64,000 bases of DNA. Source: Halomonas sp. LBP4. GTDB taxonomy: Bacteria > Pseudomonadota > Gammaproteobacteria > Pseudomonadales > Halomonadaceae. Each line of letters begins with the position of its first letter. Position 1 is the stretch's first letter. Positions 19,794 through 28,509 of this stretch are shown here, one piece after another. The notes beneath the pieces are model-generated. The model saw only the letters and a program-made list of their open reading frames with translations. It was not told the DNA's origin and made no database searches. The translations under genes were made by a program, and so were the position numbers. The stretch is taken from contig NZ_PDOG01000010.1 of NCBI RefSeq assembly GCF_003202205.1, positions 1 to 64,000 on the forward strand, written 5' to 3'.

Positions 19794-19795
19794 CT
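19762..19795 (+). terminator. Terminator of the CrcZ-like RNA
   Basis: A perfect 10-bp stem GGGGAGGCCA/TGGCCTCCCC with a 2-base loop is followed by TTTCTGCTTTCT. It is placed at the end of the A-rich motif region and before pcnB. Confidence 0.85.
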
Positions 19796-19909
19796 CCGCG
19801 CCACCCTCCCGCGCCATCCGTGACCCCTGGTCCGCACGATGCTTTGCAAGGTGTCGGGGGTCGGCTACACTCAACGCTTTTCGTCCCCCCCGCGAGTCGA
19901 TATCGCCGC

Positions 19910-21307
19910 ATGTTCAAAGGATTTACCCGCTTTCTGCAGAGCCCTGGCGAGCACCTGAAATCGCTGCTCGGCCCTCAGGATGCGCCCGGCGGCAGCACCG
20001 GGCTACGCATCATTCCCCGCCAGGAGCACCCGGTATCGCGCCAGCACTTCAGCGATGCGGCGCTCAAGGTCCTCTATCGCCTCCACAACGCCGGCTTCGA
20101 GGCCTACCTGGTGGGCGGCTGCATCCGCGATTCGCTGCTCGGACGCATGCCCAAGGACTTCGATGTGGCGACCGACGCCACCCCGGAGCAGGTCAAGGAC
20201 CTGTTTCGCAACTCGCGGATCATCGGCCGACGCTTCCGCATCGTGCACGTGCGTTTCGGGCGCGAGGTGATCGAGGTCACCACCTTCCGCGGCAAGCCGG
20301 GAGACGATCACGGCGACCACATCGCCCAGCAGTCCGACGAAGGCCTGCTGCTGCGCGACAATGTCTGGGGCAACATCCAGGAAGACGCCCTGCGCCGCGA
20401 CTTCACCGTCAACGCCCTCTACTACAGCATCGCCGACTTCTCGATCCATGACTTCGCCGACGGCGTGCGCGACATCGAGGCACGCACCCTGCGCCTGATC
20501 GGCGACCCGGCCACCCGCTACCGCGAGGACCCGGTGCGCATGCTGCGTGCAGTGCGCTTCGCCGCCAAGCTCGAGTTCCGGCTGGACCCGGCCACCGAGG
20601 CGCCGATCCGCGAACACGCCGAGCTGCTGCTGCAGATTCCGCCTGCCCGGCTGTTCGACGAGATACTCAAGCTGTTCATGGCCGGCCATGGCGTCGACAC
20701 CTTCCAGCTGCTGCGCCACTACGGCCTGTTCGCCATGCTCTTCCCCGAGGCCGACGAGGCCATGGCCGAGCTGCCCTGGGCCGAGCGGCTGGTCGAGCTG
20801 GCACTGGAGAGCACCGACCGCCGTATCGCCGAGGAACGCCCGGTCACGCCGGCCTTCCTGTTCGCCGCCCTGCTCTGGGGGCCGGTCCAGCTCCGCCAGG
20901 CGGCCCTGGAAGCCGACGACATGCCGCCGATCCCGGCACTGCAGGCCGCCTCCCAGCAGGTGGTGTCGCACCAGCTCCAGCATATCTCGATCCCCAAGCG
21001 CTTCAGCCTGCCGATGCGCGACATCTGGGATCTGCAACAGCGCCTGCCGCTGCGCCGCGGCCGCCGCGTCTACCAGACCCGCGAACACCCCCGCTTCCGT
21101 GCCGCCTACGACCTGCTGCTGCTGCGCGAGGCCGCCGGCGAGCTCGAACCGGACCTCGGCGACTGGTGGACCGCCTTCCAGCAGGCCGACGAGCACGAGC
21201 AGCGCCGCCTGCTGGGCAAGGTCGGGGCCGACCCCGCCGGCAGCGGCGTGCCCCGCAAGCGCCGCCGGCGGCGGCGCAAGCCCCGGGGGCCCTCGGGCGA
21301 GACATGA
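19910..21307 (+). CDS. pcnB: Poly(A) polymerase I
   Basis: Adds 3' poly(A) tails that promote RNA decay. The 465-residue protein has the nucleotidyltransferase core LVGGCIRDSLLGRMPKDFDV with the catalytic DxD, the FRGKPG and RRDFTVNALYY segments, an RNA-binding middle (RYREDPVRMLRAVRFAAKL) and a very basic arginine/lysine tail after residue 445. ATG 19910 gives the usual N-terminus (MFKGFTRFLQSPGEHL); the in-frame ATG 19820 would overlap the terminator region. Its stop overlaps the folK start. Confidence 0.95.
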   Translation: MFKGFTRFLQSPGEHLKSLLGPQDAPGGSTGLRIIPRQEHPVSRQHFSDAALKVLYRLHNAGFEAYLVGGCIRDSLLGRMPKDFDVATDATPEQVKDLFRNSRIIGRRFRIVHVRFGREVIEVTTFRGKPGDDHGDHIAQQSDEGLLLRDNVWGNIQEDALRRDFTVNALYYSIADFSIHDFADGVRDIEARTLRLIGDPATRYREDPVRMLRAVRFAAKLEFRLDPATEAPIREHAELLLQIPPARLFDEILKLFMAGHGVDTFQLLRHYGLFAMLFPEADEAMAELPWAERLVELALESTDRRIAEERPVTPAFLFAALLWGPVQLRQAALEADDMPPIPALQAASQQVVSHQLQHISIPKRFSLPMRDIWDLQQRLPLRRGRRVYQTREHPRFRAAYDLLLLREAAGELEPDLGDWWTAFQQADEHEQRRLLGKVGADPAGSGVPRKRRRRRRKPRGPSGET

Positions 21308-21798
21308 GCGACCATCACGCCTGGATCGGCCTGGGCAGCAACCTGGGCGACCCACGCCGTCAGGTCGAGCGCGCCCTGGAAGCCCTCGACCGGCTACCGC
21401 TGACCCGGCGGGCCGCCACCTCGCGGCTCTATGCCAGTCGCCCGCTCGGCCCCCAGGACCAACCCGATTTCATCAATGCCGTGGCACTCCTCGAGACCCG
21501 CCTGTCGCCCCTGGCCCTGCTCGACCAGCTGCAGGCACTGGAACAGCGCCACCGCCGGGTCCGCCAGCGCCGCTGGGGGCCCCGCACCCTGGACCTCGAT
21601 CTGTTACTCTTCGATGATCGGCGCCTGGCGCTGCCGCGCCTGACGGTGCCCCACCCCGAGATGACGCACCGCGCCTTCGTGATGGTGCCGCTGGCAGAGC
21701 TGGCCCCCTCGCTGCGACTGCCCGATGGACGACGGGTCAGCGAGCTGGCCCGGGCGCTGGACGACGGCAACCTGCGCCCGGTGTTACCCACCACCTGA
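21304..21798 (+). CDS. folK: HPPK, 6-hydroxymethyl-dihydropterin pyrophosphokinase
   Basis: Transfers pyrophosphate from ATP to the pterin in folate synthesis. The 164 residues include IGLGSNLGDP at the N-terminus and the family signature RRWGPRTLDLDLLLFDD, then VPHPEMTHRAFVMVPLAEL. The ATGA overlap with pcnB implies translational coupling. The partner folP lies far away at 37884-38750 on the other strand. Confidence 0.95.
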   Translation: MSDHHAWIGLGSNLGDPRRQVERALEALDRLPLTRRAATSRLYASRPLGPQDQPDFINAVALLETRLSPLALLDQLQALEQRHRRVRQRRWGPRTLDLDLLLFDDRRLALPRLTVPHPEMTHRAFVMVPLAELAPSLRLPDGRRVSELARALDDGNLRPVLPTT

Positions 21799-21812
21799 CA
21801 CCACCTCCCAGG

Positions 21813-21862
21813 TGTTACCTATCGACACCTCGAGGCGGATCGGGTAACAATCACGGGTTACA
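21813..21862 (+). promoter_or_regulatory. TGTTACC / GGTAACA repeats upstream of panB
   Basis: TGTTACC (21813-21819) faces GGTAACA (21843-21849), with a further GGTTACA at 21856-21862. Another TGTTACC occurs at 21782-21788 inside the folK 3' end. These half-sites are the same 7-mers found upstream of the crcZ-like RNA. No sigma-54 promoter is visible before panB, so the role is unclear; the site could bind CbrB or an unrelated repressor. Confidence 0.45.
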
Positions 21863-21913
21863 TACGCGACCGGTCCCGAGCAGGCCACTCCGACGACAAC
21901 ATGAGAGCACGCC

Positions 21914-22705
21914 ATGAAAACCGTCTCCCTGAGCACGCTGCAGGCCTTCAAGCGCGTCGGTGAGCCCATCAGCTGCCTGACCGCCTATGATGCCTCCTTC
22001 GCCCGCGCCGCCGGCGAGGCCGGTATCGAGGTCCTGCTGGTGGGCGACTCCCTGGGCATGGTCCTGCAGGGACATGCCAGTACCCTGCCGGTGACCCTCG
22101 CCGATATCTGCTACCACACCCGTTGTGTGGTGCGCGGCAAGGGAGCGAGCCTGCTGATGGTCGACCTGCCGTTCATGAGCAACTCGACCCCCGAGCGCCT
22201 GCTGCAGGATGCCGGCGAGCTGATGCGCGCCGGTGCCGAACTGGTCAAGGTCGAGGGCGAGGCCTGGATGGCCGACGGCATCCGCGAGCTGACCCGCCGC
22301 GGCGTGCCGGTCTGCGCCCATCTGGGGCTGACGCCCCAGTCGGTCTACCAGCTCGGCGGCTACAAGGTGCAGGGCCGGGAGACCGAGCACGCCGCCCGCA
22401 TCCTCGAGGATGCCCGCACCCTGGTGGAGGCCGGTGCCTCGGCGATCCTGCTGGAGTGCGTGCCGGCGAGCCTCGGGCGCGCGGTGAGCGAGGCCCTCGA
22501 GGTGCCGGTCATCGGCATCGGCGCCGGCCCCGACACCGACGGCCAGATCCTGGTGATGCACGACGTGCTGGGCGTGACCCACGGCCGTACCCCGCGCTTC
22601 GTCAAGAACTTCATGGCGGAGGCCGACGACATCCCGGGCGCCCTCCGTCGCTACCACGAGGACGTCAAGGCCCGGCGCTTCCCGGCCGAGGAACACTGCT
22701 TCTAG
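21914..22705 (+). CDS. panB: 3-methyl-2-oxobutanoate hydroxymethyltransferase
   Basis: First committed step to pantothenate: adds hydroxymethyl from methylene-THF to ketoisovalerate. The 263 residues have LTAYDASFARAAGEAG, LLVGDSLGMVLQGH, the metal/substrate region DLPFMSNST, VKVEGEAWM, HLGLTPQSV and the C-terminal GAGPDTDGQILVMHD. It starts the panB-panC-panD run with 9-34 base gaps. The leader carries the TGTTACC/GGTAACA repeats. Confidence 0.97.
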   Translation: MKTVSLSTLQAFKRVGEPISCLTAYDASFARAAGEAGIEVLLVGDSLGMVLQGHASTLPVTLADICYHTRCVVRGKGASLLMVDLPFMSNSTPERLLQDAGELMRAGAELVKVEGEAWMADGIRELTRRGVPVCAHLGLTPQSVYQLGGYKVQGRETEHAARILEDARTLVEAGASAILLECVPASLGRAVSEALEVPVIGIGAGPDTDGQILVMHDVLGVTHGRTPRFVKNFMAEADDIPGALRRYHEDVKARRFPAEEHCF

Positions 22706-22717
22706 GAGCCTGCTGTG

Positions 22718-23566
22718 ATGCGTACCCTGCGTGAGATTGCCGCCCTGCGCGAGACCCTCGACGACTGCCGTCGACGTGGCCAGCGCATCGCCCTGGTGCC
22801 CACCATGGGCAACCTGCACGCCGGCCACCTGGCACTGGTCGAGAGCGCCCGCCGCCACGCCGACGTGGTGGTGGCGACCATCTTCGTCAATCCGATGCAG
22901 TTCGGTCCGAACGAAGACCTGGCCGCCTACCCCCGGACCCTCGCCGAGGACCAGCAGAAGCTCGAGGGCGCCGGCTGTGACCTGCTGTTCGCCCCGGCGA
23001 CCGCCAGCGTCTACCCCCGCGGGCACGAGGCCCAGACCCGGGTCAGCGTGCCCGGGGTCAGCCAGGGCCTGTGCGGTGGCTCGCGACCGGGGCACTTCGA
23101 CGGCGTCGCCACCATCGTCAGCATGCTCTTCAACCTGGTACAGCCCCAGGTGGCCTGCTTCGGCGAGAAGGACTACCAGCAGCTGGCGGTGATCCGCCAG
23201 CTGGTGGCCGACCTGCACTTCCCCGTCGAGATCGTCGGCGTGCCCATCGTGCGCGCCGATGACGGCCTGGCGCTGTCGTCGCGCAATGGCTATCTCGACC
23301 CCAGCCAGCGCGCCACCGCCCCGCGGCTCTACCAGACCCTGGGCGAGCTGCGCCAGGCGCTGGAGGCGGGGGCGCCGGTCGACACCACCCTGGAAACGGG
23401 CCTGGCCCGGCTGCGCGAAGCCGGCTTTGCCCCCGACTACCTGGAACTTCGCGCACCCGACCTGGGCCCGGTCACCATGGCGACCCGCGAGGCCGTGCTG
23501 CTCGCCGCCGCCCGACTCGGCCCGACCCGACTGATCGACAACCTGACCCTGACCCTGCCGCGCTGA
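22718..23566 (+). CDS. panC: Pantothenate synthetase
   Basis: ATP-dependent condensation of pantoate with beta-alanine. The 282-residue protein has the HIGH-type PTMGNLHAGHLALVE, the NPMQFGPNEDL segment, FGEKDYQQL and the KMSKS-like SSRNGYLD. AGGAG at 22704-22708 serves either GTG 22715 or ATG 22718; the ATG is chosen and the alternative adds one residue. It is 12 bases after panB. Confidence 0.96.
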   Translation: MRTLREIAALRETLDDCRRRGQRIALVPTMGNLHAGHLALVESARRHADVVVATIFVNPMQFGPNEDLAAYPRTLAEDQQKLEGAGCDLLFAPATASVYPRGHEAQTRVSVPGVSQGLCGGSRPGHFDGVATIVSMLFNLVQPQVACFGEKDYQQLAVIRQLVADLHFPVEIVGVPIVRADDGLALSSRNGYLDPSQRATAPRLYQTLGELRQALEAGAPVDTTLETGLARLREAGFAPDYLELRAPDLGPVTMATREAVLLAAARLGPTRLIDNLTLTLPR

Positions 23567-23600
23567 GTCCGCGGCACTGGCAAGAGAGGATCCCCTGCCC

Positions 23601-23981
23601 ATGCTGACCATCATGCTCAAGGCCAAGCTGCACATGGCCCGTGTCACCCACGCCGTCCTCAACTACGAGGGTTCCTGTGCCATCGACGGCGACCTGCTGG
23701 ACATGTCCGGCATCCGCGAGAACGAACAGGTCCAGATCTACAATGTCGAGAACGGGCAGCGCTTCACCACCTATGCGATCCGTGCCGAGGAGGGCTCCAG
23801 GGTCATCTCGGTGAACGGCGCCGCGGCCCACCTCGCCGGCGTCGGCGACCGGGTGATCATCTGCAGCTATGCCCACTACAGCGAGGCCGAGCTGGATGCC
23901 CACCAGCCGGCCCTCGTCTATCTGCAGCAAGGCAATGCCGTCAGCCATACCAGCAATGCCATCCCCGTCCAGCTGGCCTGA
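23601..23981 (+). CDS. panD: Aspartate 1-decarboxylase proenzyme
   Basis: Makes beta-alanine from aspartate. The 126-residue proenzyme carries the self-cleavage site Gly24-Ser25 in NYEGSCAID, which generates the pyruvoyl group, plus the substrate contacts near Y58 and the NGAAAHL loop. The start at 23601 keeps the cleavage site at residue 24/25, as in Escherichia coli. All pantothenate-specific steps except ketopantoate reduction are therefore clustered here. Confidence 0.97.
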   Translation: MLTIMLKAKLHMARVTHAVLNYEGSCAIDGDLLDMSGIRENEQVQIYNVENGQRFTTYAIRAEEGSRVISVNGAAAHLAGVGDRVIICSYAHYSEAELDAHQPALVYLQQGNAVSHTSNAIPVQLA

Positions 23982-23985
23982 GCCC

Positions 23986-24013
23986 GGTGGCGGCACCCGC
24001 CGGTGCCGCCACC
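23986..24013 (+). terminator. Strong hairpin after panD without T tract
   Basis: A perfect 11-bp stem (GGTGGCGGCAC / GTGCCGCCACC) with a 6-base loop begins 4 bases after the panD stop. No U-run follows, so it may be an mRNA 3'-end stabiliser or a Rho-assisted stop rather than an intrinsic terminator. Confidence 0.5.
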
Positions 24014-24152
24014 GCCACGCCTCCTGCACGGCACGGCACGTCCCCGCTATACTGAGTGATCCAGACCGACTGAGCGCTTCAGCCGATTTGGGCATTGCCG
24101 CAGCGCACAAGCGTCCCCTATGCTGAGGGGACAACCGCCCCCGACAGACCTC

Positions 24153-24165
24153 AGGAGTAACTCCT
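24153..24165 (+). promoter_or_regulatory. Palindromic ribosome-binding site of the thiolase gene
   Basis: AGGAGT-A-ACTCCT is a perfect inverted repeat whose left arm is the Shine-Dalgarno sequence and whose right arm ends one base before the ATG. A small hairpin here could occlude ribosome entry. It is short and may be coincidental. A possible -10 (TATACT) is at 24048-24053. Confidence 0.4.
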
Positions 24166-24166
24166 T

Positions 24167-25345
<1,179 letters not shown>

Positions 25346-25358
25346 GCACGCACCACAA

Positions 25359-25465
25359 CACGAGCGGCCCCTGGGACAGGTCGAAGCGGAGGTCCGATGC
25401 CATGGATGGCATCGGTAGCGCCCAGGGAAGGGTTCACAGCGCCTCCGCGTAGGCCTGTCGCCGGG
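25359..25465 (-). repeat. Dispersed intergenic repeat, short copy A
   Basis: On the minus strand this 107-bp block begins GGCGACAGGCCT, continues GGAGGCGCTGTGAA and CGCTACCGATGCC, and ends GACCTGTCCCAGGGG...CTCGTG. The same ends occur in the larger copies at 27802-27999 and 36317-36513. It lacks their middle part and holds a different internal palindrome (GATGCCATCCATGGCATC). It lies between the thiolase stop and its terminator. Confidence 0.8.
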
Positions 25466-25488
25466 AAAGCCGCGCCACCCCAAACGCG

Positions 25489-25525
25489 AACCGCCCCCGC
25501 AGCCAGGCTGCGGGGGCGGTTTTTC
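25489..25525. terminator. Bidirectional terminator between thiolase and pnp
   Basis: A perfect 16-bp stem (AACCGCCCCCGCAGCC / GGCTGCGGGGGCGGTT) with a 2-base loop is followed by TTTTCTT on the plus strand. The minus-strand tail is weaker. It sits between two convergent genes and should stop transcription from both. Confidence 0.9.
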
Positions 25526-25553
25526 TTACGGCTTAACGCTCAAGGCTTACGGC

Positions 25554-27689
25554 TCACAGCTGGGGCTCGGCGGCCTCCTCGGCCTCGAACGCCGCCTTCT
25601 CTTCCGGGGTGATCTCCTTGATGGTGAGCTTCACCCGGTTGCGGTTGTCGATGTCGAGCACCTTGACCACGATCTCGTCGCCCTCGTTGAGGAAGTCACG
25701 CACGTCGTTGACCCGCTCGGGCACGATCTGGGAGATGTGCACCAGGCCGTCGGTCCCCGGCATGATGTTGACGAAGGCGCCGAAGTCGGCGATGCGCACC
25801 ACCTTGCCGCGGTAGAGCTTGCCGATCTCCGCCTCGGCGGTGATCGCCAGCACGGTGTCGATGGCCTTCTTGGCCGCCGTCTTGTCCTCGGCGTAGATGC
25901 GCACGGTGCCGTCGTCATCCAGGTCGATGGAGGCGCCGGTGTCCTCGCAGATCTTGCGGATGGTGGCACCGCCCTTGCCGATGACGTCGCGGATCTTCTC
26001 CGGGTCGATCTTGATGGTGGCCATGGAGGGCGCGTTCTCGGACACCTCGGCACGGCTCTGGGCGATCACCGCGTTCATCTGCTCGAGGATATGCAGGCGA
26101 GCCTCGTTGGCCTGCTGCAGGGCGACCTCCATGATCTCCTCGTTGATGCCCTCGATCTTGATGTCCATCTGCAGGGCGGTCACACCGGCGGCGGAGCCGG
26201 CCACCTTGAAGTCCATGTCGCCGAGGTGATCCTCGTCGCCGAGGATGTCGGTGAGCACCGCGAAGCCGTCGGCATCCTTGACCAGGCCCATGGCGATGCC
26301 GGCCACCGGCGCCTTCATCGGCACGCCGGCGTCCATCAGGGCCAGCGAGGAGCCGCACACCGAGGCCATGGAGCTCGAGCCGTTGGACTCGGTGATCTCG
26401 GAGACCACGCGAATGGTGTAGGGGAACTCGGCGTCATCGGGCAGCATCGCCTGCACGCCACGGCGCGCCAGGCGACCGTGACCGATCTCGCGACGCTTCG
26501 GCCCGCCCATGAAGCCGGCCTCGCCCACGCTGTACGGGGGGAAGTTGTAGTGCAGCAGGAAGCGGTCCTTGCGCTCGCCCTCCAGCGACTCGATCAACTG
26601 GGCGTCGCGCAGGGTGCCCAGGGTGGCGATGACGATCGCCTGGGTCTCGCCGCGAGTGAAGATCGCCGAGCCGTGGGTCTTGGGCAGCGTCCCCACCTCG
26701 ATGGAAAGCGGCCGAACGGTCCTGAGGTCGCGGCCATCGATGCGCGGCTCGCCCTTGACCACCCGGGAGCGCACCACGCGCTTCTCCAGGCCGGCGAAGG
26801 CGCCCTTGACGTCATCGGCGTCGAACTTGCCCTCCTCCTCGCCGGCGAGCTGCTCGACCGCCTCGGCCTTGAGCTCGGCGAGCGCGTCCTGGCGGGCCAT
26901 CTTGTCGGTGATGCGATAGGCCTCGCCCACCCGGGCCTCGTAGGCCTGGGCCACGGCGTCCTTGAGGGCGGTGTTCTCCGCCGGCGGCTGCCAGTCCCAC
27001 TTCGGCTTGCCGGCCTCGGCGGCCAGCTCGTTGATGGCCTTGATCGCCACCTGCATCTCCTGGTGGCCGTAGAGCACGGCCCCCAGCATCTCGTCCTCGA
27101 GCAGCTCCTTGGCCTCGGACTCGACCATCAGCACGGCCTTCTCGGTGCCGGCGACGACCATGTCGAGCTCGGAGCTGGCCAGCTCCTCCACGGTGGGATT
27201 GAGGAAGTAGCCCTTCTCCTCGTCGAAGCCCACCCGCGCCGCGCCGATCGGACCGCTGAAGGGCACGCCGGAGATGGCCAGGGCCGCGGAGGTGCCGAGC
27301 AGGGCGGCGATGTCCGGGTCATGGTTGCGGTCGGTGGAGAGCACGGTGCAGATCACCTGCACCTCGTTCATGAAGCCCTTGGGGAACAGCGGGCGGATCG
27401 GGCGATCGATCAACCGCGAGGTGAGGGTCTCCTTCTCGGTGGGACGCCCCTCGCGCTTGAAGAAGCCGCCGGGGATCTTGCCCACCGCGTAGGTCTTCTC
27501 CTGGTAGAACACCGCCAGCGGAAAGAAGTCCTGTCCTGGCTTGAGCTCTTTCTTGGCGACAACGGTGCACAGCACCACGGTGTCGTCCATGGTGACCATC
27601 ACGGCACCGGTAGCCTGGCGGGCGATGCGCCCGGTTTCCAGGGTGACGGTGCTGCGACCGTACTGAAACGTTTTCTTGACCGGATTCAC
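25554..27689 (-). CDS. pnp: Polynucleotide phosphorylase
   Basis: 3'-5' phosphorolytic exoribonuclease of the degradosome. The GTG start at 27689 follows GGAAGAG and gives 711 residues, equal to the Escherichia coli enzyme. The ATG at 27743 would add 18 basic residues. Domains run RNase PH-like 1 (1-140), helical linker, RNase PH-like 2 (about 315-540, with the catalytic FAVLTDILGDEDHLGDMDFK), KH (IRDVIGKGGATI) and S1 (GKLYRGKVVRIADFGAFV). It is downstream of rpsO, with a repeat and terminator between (27690-28160), so it is probably transcribed partly from its own promoter. Confidence 0.97.
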   Translation of the reverse strand: MNPVKKTFQYGRSTVTLETGRIARQATGAVMVTMDDTVVLCTVVAKKELKPGQDFFPLAVFYQEKTYAVGKIPGGFFKREGRPTEKETLTSRLIDRPIRPLFPKGFMNEVQVICTVLSTDRNHDPDIAALLGTSAALAISGVPFSGPIGAARVGFDEEKGYFLNPTVEELASSELDMVVAGTEKAVLMVESEAKELLEDEMLGAVLYGHQEMQVAIKAINELAAEAGKPKWDWQPPAENTALKDAVAQAYEARVGEAYRITDKMARQDALAELKAEAVEQLAGEEEGKFDADDVKGAFAGLEKRVVRSRVVKGEPRIDGRDLRTVRPLSIEVGTLPKTHGSAIFTRGETQAIVIATLGTLRDAQLIESLEGERKDRFLLHYNFPPYSVGEAGFMGGPKRREIGHGRLARRGVQAMLPDDAEFPYTIRVVSEITESNGSSSMASVCGSSLALMDAGVPMKAPVAGIAMGLVKDADGFAVLTDILGDEDHLGDMDFKVAGSAAGVTALQMDIKIEGINEEIMEVALQQANEARLHILEQMNAVIAQSRAEVSENAPSMATIKIDPEKIRDVIGKGGATIRKICEDTGASIDLDDDGTVRIYAEDKTAAKKAIDTVLAITAEAEIGKLYRGKVVRIADFGAFVNIMPGTDGLVHISQIVPERVNDVRDFLNEGDEIVVKVLDIDNRNRVKLTIKEITPEEKAAFEAEEAAEPQL

Positions 27690-27801
27690 GGCGACTCTTC
27701 CTTCAACTTTTCGATGTTTGGGTCGTTTCGACTCGGCGACCATTTTAGGGGTTGACGCGCGCGAGGGCCACCAGGTAGCGATATTTCCGCCATAGCATTA
27801 C

Positions 27802-27999
27802 CGGGGCTGATCCGGCGACAGGCCTTCGGGGAGGCGCTGTGAATACCTCCCTGTACGCTACCTCGGCCCTGCTGCGCTCTCGCATCCTGCTCCGCTTGCA
27901 GGTCCGGTGCTGGCCATCCATGGCCAGCCCGTTCGGGGGAATCCTCCTCACCCCTGGTCCTCGGACCTCCCCTCCGACCTGTCCCCGGCGCCCCTCGTG
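27802..27999 (+). repeat. Dispersed intergenic repeat, full copy B
   Basis: About 198 bp, closely similar to 36317-36513. Shared landmarks in order are GGCGACAGGCC, GGAGGCGCTGTGAATACC, TCCCTGTACGCTAC, CCTGCTGCGCTCTCGC, GCTTGCAGGTCCGGTGCTGG, CATGGCCAGCCCGTTCGG, CTCCTCACCCCTGG and TGTCCCCGGCGC. It contains the palindrome CTGGCCATCCATGGCCAG. It occupies most of the 471-bp gap between pnp and rpsO. The rest of that gap holds a terminator (28018-28047) and a GC-rich hairpin at 28096-28118. Confidence 0.88.
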
Positions 28000-28017
28000 C
28001 GGCAGCCTCACAGACGC

Positions 28018-28047
28018 AAAACGGGCAGCCCGAAGGCTGCCCGTTTT
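28018..28047. terminator. Terminator downstream of rpsO
   Basis: Stem AAAACGGGCAGCC / GGCTGCCCGTTTT with a CGAA tetraloop and A/T-rich ends on both sides, so it can work in both directions. On the minus strand it ends the rpsO transcript before pnp; on the plus strand it would bound the repeat copy. Confidence 0.88.
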
Positions 28048-28160
28048 TACGTCTAGCGTAAGGAAAGGAGAAATTCGCGTTACGAGCGATGGGAGGCTGG
28101 TCGCCGCCGGCGGCCAGCTTTATACCAAAACACCGAGCGCAATAGCGAAATGCCCTTTCT

Positions 28161-28430
28161 TTAGCGACGCAGGCCCAGACGCTGGATCAGCGCCTGATAG
28201 CGCCCGAAGTCCTTGCGCTTCAGGTAGTCCAGCAGCTTGCGGCGCTGGTTGACCATGCGAATCAGGCCACGACGGGAGTGGTGATCCTGCTTGTTGGTCT
28301 TGAAGTGGTCCTGCAGGCCATCGATGTTGGCGCTCAGCAGGGCTACCTGCACTTCGGGGGAACCGGTATCGTTGTCGCCACGGCCGAATTCGTTGACGAT
28401 CTCGGCCTTCTGTTCAGCGGTCAGTGCCAT
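28161..28430 (-). CDS. rpsO: 30S ribosomal protein S15
   Basis: The 89-residue primary 16S rRNA-binding protein S15, with the usual NDTGSPEVQVALLSANI, HHSRRGLIRMVNQRRKLLDY and a C-terminal RLGLRR. GGAGAGACAG precedes the ATG. It sits between truB and pnp as in Escherichia coli and Pseudomonas. Confidence 0.99.
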   Translation of the reverse strand: MALTAEQKAEIVNEFGRGDNDTGSPEVQVALLSANIDGLQDHFKTNKQDHHSRRGLIRMVNQRRKLLDYLKRKDFGRYQALIQRLGLRR

Positions 28431-28509
28431 CTGTCTCTCCAGTAAGCAATATGCCTGAATGATGTAGGTGTGAGACCACGCATATTTGCAGTCTCGAGCG
28501 TCTTTCCCT

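Noticed and set aside
19243..19823. Short open frames across the cbrB-pcnB gap encoding Asn/Gln/Lys-rich peptides
   Set aside because: No ribosome-binding site or family match; the A-rich tracts fit a regulatory RNA and the frames do not respect its promoter and terminator.
21850..21913. Sigma-54 promoter before panB
   Set aside because: No TGG-N10-GC pattern with correct spacing was found despite the CbrB-like half-sites.
25737..27755. 672-codon open frame on the plus strand opposite pnp
   Set aside because: It is an antisense shadow of a GC-rich coding gene; composition is rich in His, Gly and Leu with no family signal, whereas the minus strand encodes an intact PNPase.
27839..28252. 137-codon plus-strand frame through repeat copy B
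   Set aside because: It runs through a non-coding repeat and the antisense of rpsO; the similar frame in copy C breaks differently, so coding pressure is unlikely.
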